A stretch of DNA of 64,000 bases from Dendrobium chrysotoxum (GCA_019925795.1 CM034310.1:14652764-14716763); one strand, 5' to 3'; numbered from the stretch's first letter, positions 10,997-22,292 are shown. Translations and numbers: made by a program. The notes: generated by a model not told the origin, from the letters alone.

Positions 10997-11920
10997 ATGG
11001 CTGGTGGCAAAAGGTCTAGGCAGCAGGGAGCAAGTTCCTCTAAAGGGAATGTCGATCCTCGCTTCACTGATGCAACCGATCAGGCTACATTCCAATGCTA
11101 TCTTGATGTGGGGATTAATCAGTCCAAAATAGTGAATCCATGCATCCTCACCTATCTGATACTAGACCTCTTTGCTCACACCTCCCTCACCTTCATTCTG
11201 ATAATTACCTTTTCGTTTAGCACTAAACTTCTTCATGCCTTTTTTGTGAACCTTTGTATTGATTATGCCTATACCTCCCTTGGCTCCTATATTAACAGAT
11301 GCCCATTAGAATTAACCATTCAGGATTTTCATGACATTCTCCAACTTTCTATTATTGGAGATAAGCTTAACCTTTTATCCTCTGATCCTAATTTTAATCG
11401 GAGTGTCACCAATCATTTCCTTAGGAACACCAATGCCTTGTACCACGATAATGCTTGCACTTCCTTAGTCAAGGATGCTAGAATAATCCAGCACATCCTT
11501 CGATCTTCTATCATTCAAAAGGCTGGTGACCACATCCACATTACCCTCTTGCTATCAATGACTACCTACTACATCATGGCTCATTGTGACTTCAATACTA
11601 CTGATCTCCTGTTTCGCTACATTGAACACTTAACTAGCATTAGGGATCTAGGCCACATAAGATGTCCCAACTTAGCCTTAGGATACACCATTGCCTACAC
11701 GCTTGAAACAAAATACAATCTTCAATATCCAGTTCCACCAAATGTCCCTCTTTCCTTCTACTCCAACAACTCTTTCCATATTCTTCACAGCACTCGTCTT
11801 CATCCAGAGCCCAGCATGAATATTGAGGGAGAAGAGGAAGAAGCTGCTCCTGAGCCTACTGCACCTGCTCCTCTCCATCTAGAGTCATCGTTGGATCACC
11901 TGGTGTATAGGTTTGACTAG
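10997..11920 (+). CDS. extra 3' ORF of Sirevirus A2 (envelope position), plant transposon-like protein
   Basis: The frame is open from an upstream ATG at 10937, but the start at 10997 (MAGGKRSRQQGASSSKG) is preferred because it follows a leader-like pyrimidine-rich stretch. It gives about 307 residues before TAG at 11918-11920. The sequence has a basic Ser-rich N-terminus, then a domain with FFVNLCIDYAYTSLGSYI and a helix ending FHDILQLS, which resembles the 'putative plant transposon protein' domain found in many plant transposon ORFs. The open frame continues past the stop to a Pro-rich tail near 12075-12126, with further stops where Gln (CAG) is expected, so the original protein was longer, about 375 residues. 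Sireviruses often carry an envelope-like ORF here, but I see no clear signal peptide or membrane anchor. Function unknown. Confidence 0.6.
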   Translation: MAGGKRSRQQGASSSKGNVDPRFTDATDQATFQCYLDVGINQSKIVNPCILTYLILDLFAHTSLTFILIITFSFSTKLLHAFFVNLCIDYAYTSLGSYINRCPLELTIQDFHDILQLSIIGDKLNLLSSDPNFNRSVTNHFLRNTNALYHDNACTSLVKDARIIQHILRSSIIQKAGDHIHITLLLSMTTYYIMAHCDFNTTDLLFRYIEHLTSIRDLGHIRCPNLALGYTIAYTLETKYNLQYPVPPNVPLSFYSNNSFHILHSTRLHPEPSMNIEGEEEEAAPEPTAPAPLHLESSLDHLVYRFD

Positions 11921-12126
11921 GGGGAGGCCCCCTTTGACTCCCAAGTTGTTGCCCAGGAGCAGTAGCACGCTGAAGATGTGAATCGATTCAATGCCTATGT
12001 CGCCCAGCAGTAACAGCAGCACAACTAGGATATGGCCTGGTTTAAAGAATAGTTTGCCACCATTTACAGTCTATTTCATCCACCACCACCTCCTCCTCCA
12101 CCTGATCAGGGTCCCTCTTATTACTA
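11921..12126 (+). pseudogene. decayed C-terminal extension of the A2 3' ORF
   Basis: In the same frame as the preceding ORF, translation past the TAG gives acidic and Gln-rich sequence, then a run of Pro codons (about 12077-12102) and a final TAG near 12124. At least three internal stops are TAG in Gln-rich contexts, as expected from C-to-T change of CAG. This supports recent pseudogenisation of a once longer protein. Confidence 0.6.
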
Positions 12127-12390
12127 GCTTGGTTGCTTTTCTTATTTTTTAGTGATATTTTTGTACAATCTTTTTATGTTCCTCTATGATGTTTTCCCCT
12201 TTTTGAGATATCAAAAGGGGAGTAGTTTGTGTTGTTAGTATTTTGGAGTATTATACTTTTTGAGTTATTAGTGTTCAATATCATTATACGATTTACCTGG
12301 CTAATTAAATTTGTATTGCTCAGTTCTTTTCTTTGCTCAGTATTTTATTTACTGAATTAGAAATTATCTAACAAATATTTGTCATTATTA

Positions 12391-12406
12391 AAAAGAGGGA
12401 GATTAT
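12391..12406 (+). other. polypurine tract of A2, with a second copy upstream
   Basis: AAAAGAGGGAGATTAT directly precedes the 3' LTR start at 12407 and would prime plus-strand DNA synthesis. A similar purine run, TCAAAAGGGGAGTAG at 12211-12225, lies 180 bases upstream. Multiple PPT-like copies are a described trait of Sireviruses. Confidence 0.75.
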
Positions 12407-14270
12407 TGTAAATCTGGATTCAAGGAATATGATTTTGATGATAACAAATATTTCTGTTTCTATTTAATTGCCTAATCTTTCAGGTTCACAAGATCAATTG
12501 CAATTCAACCCAGCTCAAGATTGAGTCAGTCTGGTCTTTTCAATTTCAATGTATTTTTTCATCTTTTTTGAGTCAAATGTAAAGTAGTGGATCTCCAAGC
12601 TAAGTAACCTTGCACACACACACACACACTCAGGGAGAGATTTTTAGTGAGTTAGAGTTTCTGTTCTATTTTTATTCATATCATCCTAGATGATATTAAT
12701 ATCATCCTTGAGAAACCATTAAAAATAGAAACCCTAATTAGAGAAATCTTGTTAAGTCGGTCTGATTAAGCCGATCATCCTAGATAATACTCATATCATA
12801 CAGGACGATATGCTCAGAAGAAAAAATCTTAGCTGCCAGACTAAGTTAGGCATGTTTTATTTTTAATATTTTGGTCTAATCATCCCGGACGGTACGTGTA
12901 TCATCCTTGATGATTCATTACAATCATGCCTAAATTAGCCAGGTGATTAAGGAAAGAAATTGAGGATTGATTAATTGATCACATCACCTTAGACAATCGC
13001 AAGATCATCCTAGACGATCATATATAAATCCTCGTCATCCTATATATCTCACCTGGATGACCCAAATTGTCTACCGGATGATATTATCATTTTAAACTAA
13101 TGGTACAGGATAATAGATATATCAATTTTGATAATCAAGTCATTTTGAAATCATCCAGCATAGTTATCCTGGATGACCCGAACTGTGTGCCGGATAATAT
13201 TGGGTATTTTTGAAGTAATCGTATAGGACGATAGAGATATCATCCTGATGAACAAGTCATTTTTTTTAGATCATCCAGACTTTTCTCCTGGACATCCTGA
13301 ACTATCTGTTGGATAATTTTCCTGATTTTGAACTAATCATCCAAGGCGATCGTAGAATCATCCTAGACGATCAGAACAAACTCTATCTTCTAATCATCTA
13401 GAGGAACCAGATCGTCCAGGCCAAGAGGGGCTGATTTACACTGATCGTACAGGACTTGCATGATCTTTGATAGCAAGTTAAAATTTAGGGTAATTTTTGA
13501 GCCCTTTTATTTAAGATCTCTTTCTTACTACTGTTGAAATCTTTTGCTGCTTTTCTCACCTGAGAGAGACTTGAGATGGAGAGGGAGAGCTTGGGAGAGA
13601 GAGAGAATCTTATGAGGGAGAGTTTGTGAGGTGTTCACAAAGGTTACTCCTAGCAAGGATTTGAGTCATCATCTCCAGTCATCATCTCTTGTCCCCTGGT
13701 GTCTTTTTGGGAAGGATCATCAGTAAGGAGATCAAGGTTCTCTTTCTGCTTCAGGAAGAAGCGAAAGGAGGTAAGGTTCTCTGCCTGCTTCAGGAGGAAG
13801 CGAAAGGAGGTAAGGTTCTCTTCCTACTTCAGGAGGAAGTAAAAGGAGTCTGGGTTCTCTATCTCATCAGGTTGGTGAAAAGGAGTTTTATAAAGGCTTC
13901 TCCACCTTACTGTGGGAGCAGAAGGAGAGTCACTGAGTTTTAGTGCAATACTTGGAGTGGAGGCTCCGGAGAGTGGATGTAGGTCAAGTTGACCAAACCA
14001 CTATAAAATCTAGTGTGTTCTTTCCTTTACTATTCTGTGTTTTAATTTATGCACTTTACTTTCTGTGGATGATCGTGTGGTTAAAGTTATTATTTTATTT
14101 GATTAAGCATTTCCACATCAATGTGAAATTGAAATTATTTTAAAACATCTGAAAAGGTTTTCAAAATTGGTTTTGCTCAAGAATTTGTAAAACTACCAAT
14201 TCACCCCCCCCCCCCTCTTAGTTAGTCTCAGGCTAGTTCATAAGGGTTTAACATTCCTCATAAACTTTCA
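12407..14270 (+). repeat. 3' LTR of A2 (1864 bp)
   Basis: It runs from TGTAAATCTGG to CATAAACTTTCA with TG...CA ends. It contains a CA microsatellite (12613-12630), a palindrome array (about 12670-13480, for example 12680-12694), a TATA-like box (13504-13515), three 39-bp repeats (13735-13855) and a C-run near 14206-14216. It pairs in reverse with the A1 LTR. Confidence 0.9.
13504..13515 (+). promoter_or_regulatory. TATA-like box of the A2 LTR
   Basis: CTTTTATTTAAG lies just after the palindrome array and before the conserved ctctttcttactactgttg stretch shared with A1, where transcription would begin. Confidence 0.5.
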
Positions 14271-14659
14271 GTACGATGTGTAGATTTTGACCTATCAGTA
14301 CTGTATGATCATCAATACTATCAGTTAAATTTTGCATATTAGTGTTGTATGATTACCAATATTAATGACCAATTATATAGTACAATTAGTTCAACCTAAA
14401 TATAGTTCATCTAGGATGAATCATAGGATGACCAAATATCTTCTCAGTTGATTGTACAATATAATCTAGCTTGTACAGTACGATCAAAATATCAAAATTA
14501 AGTAGATTCAATTGATTAATCACAAGATTAAACTAGATAACATTTTAAACATTATACAATACAATTTGTTTTGTATAGTACTAATATAACAATATTTCAA
14601 ATTTAAAATTTTGCCTAATTTAATGAATAGCGGGATTTTTAGTTATAATAGATCATCCA
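14271..14659 (-). repeat. left LTR of Sirevirus B, middle fragment
   Basis: This matches 24815-25192 of B's right LTR in the same orientation (phrases gacctatcagtactgtatga, gttcatctaggat, aatagatcatcca). Its left neighbour sequence was displaced by A2 and its right continuation by the CACTA element at 14660. Confidence 0.8.
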
Positions 14660-15380
14660 CACTACAGGAAAATGCTTTATTACTGGTAGACAAAATCTAT
14701 TAGTAACAATTAAAATCCATCAGAAACATGAGCTTTTTGGTGAATTTCTGGCAAAAAAAAGATCTGATGGTAATTCACGCATCGAAAAATCTAAACTGCC
14801 AAAATTTTTCTACCGGAAACATTTCCGGCAAAGTTTTTAGTGAAATTCTAGTGAAAAAATTATAAGAAATCGACATCTTTTTTGTGAAGTATTCTAGCAT
14901 AAAATCCATCAATAATTCTGACAAAAACTGTATGCCAAAAATACTAGGGATAATCTGTAGCTTTAATCTACAGCACCGTTATCGATAGATTTTGATGTTA
15001 GAATATTCGCCGAAAATTTTGACATAAATATATGCTGGAAATGTCATTTATTTTCATCGTAACATGTTACCGACAACTTTTCCAGTAGAAACTTTGCGAG
15101 AAACCTATAACATAAATAAAAATAATAATCTTCTTTCTTTTGAAACTAATTTCCACAATACAACCTGCATAGAAAAAAATTCAATACTATATACATTCAA
15201 ACATCAACCTCTAATCAAGAACATCACTAAATATTGAACATAAACATATACACAATAAAAAAAATAAAAAGAATATCATCAACAAATATCCAATAATAAA
15301 AAATTCAAGATGTCCAAACAACAAATAAGTAAACTATCAAAAACACATAATTATAGATGTCCACATCATTAAAATAAATA
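14660..15380. other. CACTA left terminal and subterminal region
   Basis: Noncoding. After the terminal CACTACAGG come several short direct and inverted motifs (ccggaaacatttccggc at 14812-14828, aattctggc, aaaatccatca) expected to bind the CACTA transposition proteins. AT-rich filler follows from 15110 to 15380. Confidence 0.7.
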
Positions 15381-15384
15381 ACAT

Positions 15385-17005
15385 CTACTTTGATTTAGTC
15401 TCCTCCTTTATTGATGTTGTACTCCTTAGAATCTTCTGCTCCCTCATCTTTCACATTTCCTCTAACATTTGAGTTTGTTGCATCTGCATTTGCTGATATA
15501 TTTGTTTGTGCTAGTCAGCTTGTGCTGTCCTTACCTACTCTAGCTTGGCTATAAGGGAAGCTTTTTATTTGGTATATAAAGACTCCTGGGTATTTACTGA
15601 GAAGCTAGAGCCACCAGATGTCTGCCCCTTGTATGCATAGGCTTGCAATCCTAAACTATATACTCTACCGTGTTGTATTCTTCCTACCATTTGTAACCAA
15701 GAACAGTAGTTCGAATATTCTCCACCAGAAGAACCTTCACATGCTGCAGCCTGGCTCTCTCGAAGCCGTGTATAATCCTCCTATGAATGTTAATAAAAAT
15801 TTAAGCAATTTATATATGACATTAAAAAAATTAAACTTATATACTTACATAGGCTCTCCTCACTCTCTCATCAACCCATTATTGGTCCTCTTGTCGCTTG
15901 TGGGTATGACTATACAATTCAACAGGGGTCAGTTCTATACCCAGCACAGACATATATTAGTATTCATATTAAAGTAAATTATTAAAAGATTTTAAAATTT
16001 CTTACCAAATGTCTTATGTGCTCACTATGTGGAACAAAACCCCTAGTATGAAGGGAACAACCCATGCCCCCAACATCAAAAGCTCTATTCTGTCTATTTT
16101 GATCCCTCCTCCTACTATAGTCTGGGCTAACCCAAGCACTATTTAACTCAGCCCATACACTCTCACCAATCTATAGTGGTCGCTCGCCTGACTTTTTAAT
16201 GTCTATAAATATATCTCGCATGCGAGTCGACCCACGCTTCTCAAAATTATTTCTAATTTTATAATTATTTTATGGCAGCAAACAAAAATCTTTCTGCATT
16301 TAAAAACATACAATAAAGAATATATATTTTTGTTGGCTTATGTAAATAAGATATAATACATAACATATTTATATAATAACTCACCTCAAACTCTTTAAAC
16401 CACATGTTACATATTTATTTTGGAACTTTCTTCTAAGAAATATAAGGAGCATTATACATGCTCTGTATTATATCCCATATTTTATATGTTGGTTACTTTG
16501 ACAGATAAAACTTGAAAGAAATATATTAGGTGTCAAAAAAATTTATTCAATTTTATTTGCATGTTTGAAATATAGTTAGTACATATGTGTCATCGTTAGG
16601 CTCAATCAATATGCAACCCTTTATCTCCTGCTCTACTGTAGCTGGGGTGGAAGGTCCACCTGTAGCGGGCTGAGTTGGTGGTGGGGGATAGTATGGTGGG
16701 ACATATGGTAGATAGGGATATGTAGGAGGGCCACCATGAGAAGGTAGGGATGAGTAGTAGAGGTAGAAAGAAGTACTTTGTGTGATGTTCAGTGAATGAA
16801 AGCTTGGGTATGGTGAGTAAAAATATGGGCTACTAGCTATTGGAGTAAGTAAAGACGGGCTAGGCTGACTCTAGGTAGCAGGATGAGATAAAGATGTGCC
16901 CTTAGTACGTACAGGCCTATTAGATGGCCCAATAGGTACCTTCTTGCTATGCCTACCAAATATATTCTTTATTAATCCTCTTTGACGATCATCACCTAAA
17001 GCCAT
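15385..17005 (-). pseudogene. CACTA second gene, Ptta/En-Spm (TNP1-like) family
   Basis: The minus strand begins MALGDDRQRGLIKN at 17005 and goes through a Pro/Tyr-rich stretch (16850-16640), then WDIIQ and MWFKEFE (16500-16390), RDIFIDIKKSGERP and AELNSAWVSPDYSR (16220-16090), GGMGCSLHTRG (16070-16045), ELTPVELYSHTHKR (15940-15890), and SQAAACEGSSGGEYSNY with HGRVYSLGLQAYAYKGQTSG (15760-15610). It ends in a Gln-rich coiled region and a stop at 15387-15385. These are hallmarks of the plant Ptta/En/Spm family, a DNA-binding protein partnering the TNP2 transposase. Introns are likely near 16560, 16390-16280, 16010-15970 and 15840-15790. Some TAG stops interrupt it. Confidence 0.8.
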
Positions 17006-17166
17006 CTACATAAAAAAATAAAAAAAATTAATAATATAAATTATAACAAAAATTAAATATAAAATAACATAGTAATTAAATAATTAAAGTACAACAAAAA
17101 TTAAATATAAAAAATATTATTACTATAAATTGTTGATTCATAATTGATTGCCAATAATCATATACC

Positions 17167-20100
17167 TTATGTTGATTCACTTTCATATGATGAAACATCT
17201 ACACCACTAACAGATTCCTCATGACTTTCCTCTATATTTAAATCTACTTTCTCTAATTGCAACTCACTCTCAATAGTTGTAATTTGATCATCCATATCGT
17301 TAGCAAGATCTTTTAAGTTTGACATAAACTCTTCTTGATGTGCTGGTGGTATTGATGTAATCTTCTCAATAACTCCCCTGGGTTTGGTCTTCATAACTAC
17401 GAGCCAATCTTGTTTGCCTTGTACTCTAATCAGATAATTAGCAAAATATACTTGGCTTACCTAGCTAGCAATGATGAATGGGTTAAACTTTGAATATATC
17501 CTACCCCTCTTAACTTTTATTATACCGTAAAGCGGATGTATTCTTATATCTCTATTTTGTACTGGATCAAACCACTCACAATTGAATAGATACATATTAT
17601 TCCAATAATCAGGATATTCCAATTATAACATTTCTTATAATATCCCATAGTACTTAAAATTATCACCTGTATGGATATTCCCTCTTACACATATACCAAA
17701 ATTCTCTATCTTCCTATCTTCACACTAAAATTTTGTTTAGAATTTGCAATCATTAACCAAAAACATTAGATAATATTTTACAGCTCTATTTGGTCCCCAG
17801 GCTAGATCAAGTAGCCCATGATACTGTAAATTATTGCCTTGAGTGTACACCTAGTTAAAAGGTAAAGTATGTTATTAACATGCTTATTAACTAATTAAAG
17901 AAATATTAATTGAAATAAATAGTCAAAATATGTACAGTATTTTTAAACCAAGTAGGAAATTTTATTTCTACTATCTTTTGGACTTTTACTTGTTCTGTTA
18001 TATTCAAACCATTAATGAAACTCCTATAAATATTAAAGTTTAAATCAAATTTATGAGCAAGCTTATTCATACTTACTCGAGATATGACTCAACTTTATCA
18101 TAATTAAGCAAGATATACAATGTGGCCACTTGTATCTCCTTATCAGTCAAATAACGCAAGGTGCTAGAGCTTGTGGGTTCACCACTTCCATTGAATACAG
18201 ATAAATTTGAGGATTTACCCATATTTTGAGGTGAAATGCTTTGACTTAATTATGAAGCTATTTCAAAGTAATACGAGTAAAACTGGGTTGTCTCATTTAT
18301 TAAATATGCTTCACAAATTGAGCCTTAAGAATGTACTTTATTTTTAACAGTCTTATTTAGTTTATTTAAATACCTCTCAAAAGGATATATCCATTGATAC
18401 TCAATATGTCCACTGACTCTAGCCTCATATGGTAAATACATGGGTAGATGCTCCATAGAGTCAAAAAAAGCTGAAGAAAATATCTTCTTAAGTTTACACA
18501 GAATGAAAGGGAAATGTTGTTCCATAAAATCAGGTGCTTAGCATTTAGTTTTGAAGAGCATAAATCTTTGGAGAAGATACATAGCTCAATCAAGGGCTTT
18601 AAAATTTGATCTAGCAGATTACTAAAGGTAGTTAGTAGTAAACATTATATAAAGATATGACAGTTATGACTCTCCATACCAAAAAATCTCCCAGTCCTTA
18701 TGTCAATATATATTCTTAGATTTGATTAATATCCATCAGGTACCCATAGAGTTTTCACCCATTCACAAATATCTCACCTCTGCTCTAAAGTCAAGTTGAA
18801 AGGAGCTTTGGTTTAAAAAAATTTCCATTTTTACAATCCTTCAATTCTAATGCTTTCCTCCTACAAATCTCCTTTAAGTCCATTCTTACTTTTATGTTAT
18901 CTTTGAATTTATCTTTAATGTCCATAACTATATTGAATATATTATCAAAGATATTTTTCTCTATATGCATCACGTCTAAGTTATGTCTGATCAAATTTGT
19001 CCTCCAATATAGCAATGATAAAAAAATATTTTTTTAGTCCAATTATGGTTGACACCATACCCTGGCAATTTACAATCAGCTAATATTGGAGAATCCACTA
19101 TTATTGGCATGGACCTTACTTTTTAAATATTTCTTCACTACATAATTTAGGTGGAGGCTGCAACATCACCATTTTATTTTTAACAAAAGCATCCTTATTT
19201 TGTCTGAAAGGATGACCTGTAGGTATAAACATATGATAACAGTCCAACCAAGTGCTCTTCCTTCATACTTTAAAGTGAATGATTTTACATATTCCATACA
19301 ATGTGGATAAGCTAATTTTCTAGAAGTATTCCAACTTGAGAGCATACCATACGTAGGAAAGTCACCAATTACCAAAGTAATGCTTCACTCATAATGAAGT
19401 TTTTTTTGGTGGAGATATCATATGTACTTACTCCCTCTTCCAATAATAAATTTAAATCATCAATTAATTGTTGTAAGAATACATCAATCTTTACTTTTGG
19501 ATTATGTGGCCCTAGAATGACAAGCATTCGAAACATGTAAAGAGTTGTCATACACAACTTTGGGAGAAGATTATATGGGGTCAGTATCATGGGCCATCAT
19601 GAGTAAGGTGAAGCAAACTAGCTAAATGGAATAAAACCATCTGCTTATAAACCTAATCTCATATTTCTTGATTCTGAGGTGAAGGTGAGATATTTACGAT
19701 CAAAGTATTTCCAGGCATCTTCTTCTGATAGATGTGTAATAAAATTTTCTTGTGAGATATATTCTTTATGCCATCTCATATATGTAGCAGATCTTATGGA
19801 TGCATATAACCATTATAGTCTAGGAATTATGGATAAGTAAAATAACCTACTGGCTGGTACTTCCTTCAACTTTTTTTGTGATAGATTTTGGTTTAAATCT
19901 CAGTGCATTACAATAACGGTATGCAATATCTAGTTGATTATCTTTATAGAAGAATATGCATCCATTAACACAATAATCTATCTTTGTATATGTCAAACCA
20001 AGCTTGAAAACTAACTTCTTAGTCCAATATAAATCTGTAGGAATTATGTTATCTACCAGATTAGTTTTCTTAAGCAGTCTAACGAATTCATTAAAATATT

Positions 20101-20590
20101 CATGGGAGATATTATATTCTGCCTTGATGTTTAACATCAACAACAACGAATAACTCTAAGTGAGTGGTACACCCCTTCTATATTGGTTTTTGGAAAGCAT
20201 GCAACAAATCATAAATTTTTTTGCCTCTTTATTAGGTGACTCTTTTGTATATTGTTCAAATTGTGCTCCAGTTGCATCATAAATTAAGTCCTCAAGATTA
20301 GGTTGGATATTTTCTTCCTCAGCTATATTAGCACTTATCGACGGGCCGTATTGAGAATCAAAATGTGGTTCATACTCACCATGAGAAGTCCAATACCAAT
20401 ATTCTAGCATGAAGCCTCGATGGTATAGATCAATAGTTACGTCATCTGGGCTTAAGTCCAACTAATTTTTATGTTTAGAATATAGGCAATGAAACTTTTC
20501 ATTTGAGATGAAGCTGGGTAGTTAAGAAGCTGTCTGACCCTTTTAATGAACTCATGCATTAATATCTTTCATCCTTACACCAATCAATTA
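17167..20590 (-). pseudogene. TNP2-type CACTA transposase with DUF4218 and DUF4216 domains
   Basis: From 20590 the minus strand gives the N-terminal transposase-associated region (YWYWTSHGE at about 20400), then the TNP2 core in pieces (19590 MILTPYNLLPKLCM; 19375 DFPTYGMLSSWNTSRKLAYP; 19015 TNLIRHNLDVMHIEKNIFDNI). DUF4218 is at about 18530-18320 (FFDSMEHLPMYLPYEAR, YPFERYLNKL) and DUF4216 at about 17690-17400 (FKYYGILQEMLELEYPDYW). A charged C-terminus ends at 17167. The enzyme would bind and cut the element ends. Frameshifts separate at least five open pieces, so it is inactive. Confidence 0.85.
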
Positions 20591-20599
20591 TACATCTAA

Positions 20600-22165
20600 C
20601 TTTTTTGAGTTCTGATATCCATAATATAACATACATATAATATGAATATATTATATAATATTATAATATTATTGAAGGAAAATATATTATAGCTTCAATC
20701 GATAGTGTTAACGTTAAATATAAGGTTTGGATTTATTGAGAAAGATTTAAATCTTAGCCCATTAAAAATTTCTCATCATTAATTATTGAGGATGTATAAT
20801 ATATCATTCATTGCTCATGCATCACCTATTTGATGATGTATATGAGAACACTTCATTGAAGATGTAAATATGTTTATTAGAGACACTAAGGCTTCATTTG
20901 GGATGGCTTTCTTATTGCTTTTTAAAGCAATTTTTTAGTACAATTTTTTTTTTAACCAAAACTTTTTGTACTAAAAACTTGATTAAGAAAACAGTAAAAA
21001 AACTATCCTAAATGAAGCCACCATCTTGTACCATTCCTTCTACCTAGAAGTATCATGGAATTATGGATGCTTCTTGTAGCTATTATTGATAAAGTATTAT
21101 TGCTCACATCGATCCCGCCAAAAGATAGTCACTTATGTTAATATAGCTAGAAAATATTGTTGATTATGCCATCTCCTACATTCATTGCATCTTGAGCTAA
21201 AAATATATTGATCTCATCATCATCTTTCTCTCTTGTTGGAAATAATATACTAATGTCCCTTTTCCTGCTCCTTATATAACTAACATATATACTTTTTTAT
21301 TTATGATGCCAATAATTACAAGATCTCAAATTACATTTCATAGAGAGTTAATACAGAGAAAATTTAAACCATATAACATCCATACAAAAAGTTATAATTT
21401 AAATGATATGCTCTCTAATTCCTACAATAAATATTTCATAGAATTAAAATAAATCTCATATTTATAGAGGCAAACGATGGCAGCTTGTTCAGTCACTTAG
21501 ATAATTTCAGTATAATTTAGAGTGCTTTTATGAATTTCTTTTAGGGTGAAACCACCCAAATTATGGGAAGTACTTGATACCATCATTAGAGTATTTGGCT
21601 TGTGTTTATGGAAGCAATTCCATAAGTAAAAAGAAGGAGTGTATAGGAGATCCATTGAACCATTCAGATGATATCTATCTATTGTATTTTCTTTCTATCA
21701 TGCTATCAATAAAAATGAGTTTGCTTCAACTCTACTTCATGTCTTGCTAAATTCTCTAGTTATGAATTGATGATGTAAATATCATATGTAGTACTAATGA
21801 GTTTTCTTTTTATTTAAATGATTAAAATGATGTTTTTAATATTACTAGATTTTAATTTAATGCACATAGCTACCATATGCTTAGTTAAAATTAGGTGTAA
21901 TGTGGAGCCTCGATGGATGAAAGTAGGCATAACCAGGAATATTGAATTAGTATGCGGCATACCTAGGCATGATATAACCATAAAAAGTTTGTGGACATTC
22001 TTTTTTCATACAAGCTTGACAGAGATCTAGGGATGCATATACTCTGAATAACATCTTAATTAAACAGATTCACTAGAAAAATATGTTATTTATATTCATC
22101 AATCCAAAATATTTTATCCATCCTTCTCTTACCCGAGGTGGCGAGTAGAGGAAAATGACGGCGGT
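20600..22165. other. upstream region of the CACTA transposase, no gene recognised
   Basis: AT-rich DNA without a supported ORF; the longest frame (70 codons, 21818-22030) has no recognisable domain. It holds a fold-back element at 20890-21019. The CACTA right terminus should lie here but is not seen. Some of this may be captured host DNA. Confidence 0.5.
20890..21019. repeat. 130-bp fold-back MITE-like element
   Basis: The ends are inverted repeats: GGCTTCATTTGGGATGGCTTT at the left pairs with the reverse complement of actatcctaaatgaagcc at the right, and pairing continues inward through tttagtac/gtactaaaa with few mismatches. There is no coding capacity. A clear target duplication is not visible, so the superfamily is unassigned. 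Confidence 0.6.
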
Positions 22166-22292
22166 GAATGGTGCAAGTTTGAAATATTAGTTAACACATA
22201 AATAAATATGCACTATAAATACTATGAGAAATAAATAGGCAATCATAATATTTGTTATCATCAAAATCATAAACTCGGGAGCCCAAGTTGTA
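22166..22292 (-). repeat. left LTR of B, terminal fragment
   Basis: This matches 25525-25632 of the right LTR (attagttaacaca, aataaatatgcactataaat, tttgttatcatcaaaatcat, cccaagttgta). Its end TACAACTTGGG on the minus strand corresponds to TGCAACTTGGG of the other LTR with TG decayed to TA. Confidence 0.8.

Larger units (their letters stand above)
7775..14270 (+). mobile_element. Sirevirus-type Ty1/copia retrotransposon A2 (5' half displaced)
   Basis: The body resumes at 7775 inside the integrase/reverse transcriptase linker and continues through RNase H (to 9198), a long spacer, an extra ORF (10997-11920), a polypurine tract and the 3' LTR (12407-14270). Its 5' LTR, gag and integrase should lie on the far side of A1, left of base 1. 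The right edge at 14270 abuts LTR sequence of element B, so A2 inserted into B. The expected 5-bp target copy on the right is gtacg (14271-14275); its partner is outside the window. Confidence 0.8.
14660..22165 (-). mobile_element. CACTA (En/Spm-type) DNA transposon in the left LTR of B
   Basis: The left end is CACTACAGGAAAATG at 14660, a classic CACTA terminus, followed by subterminal repeats with tttccggcaaa and related phrases (14760-15110). Two genes on the minus strand follow: a Ptta/En-Spm family gene (17005-15385) and a TNP2-type transposase (about 20590-17167). The intact B LTR reads continuously across the insertion point (25183-25191 then gtacgatg). The right end CCTGTAGTG was not found; B LTR sequence resumes at about 22165 but at a point some 330 bases further along the LTR, so the right terminus was lost in a deletion. 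Confidence 0.85.

Noticed and set aside
11678..11878. 66-codon minus-strand ORF
   Set aside because: Antisense to the extra 3' ORF of A2.
13689..14143. ORFs in the A2 LTR
   Set aside because: They are LTR sequence opened by the 39-bp repeat; the inverse copy in A1 gives a similar chance ORF on the other strand.
1..14270. A1 and A2 as arms of a large inverted duplication
   Set aside because: A1 ends in a complete LTR exactly where A2 starts in mid-pol, and the arms are not equal in content. Insertion of A1 into A2 explains it more simply.
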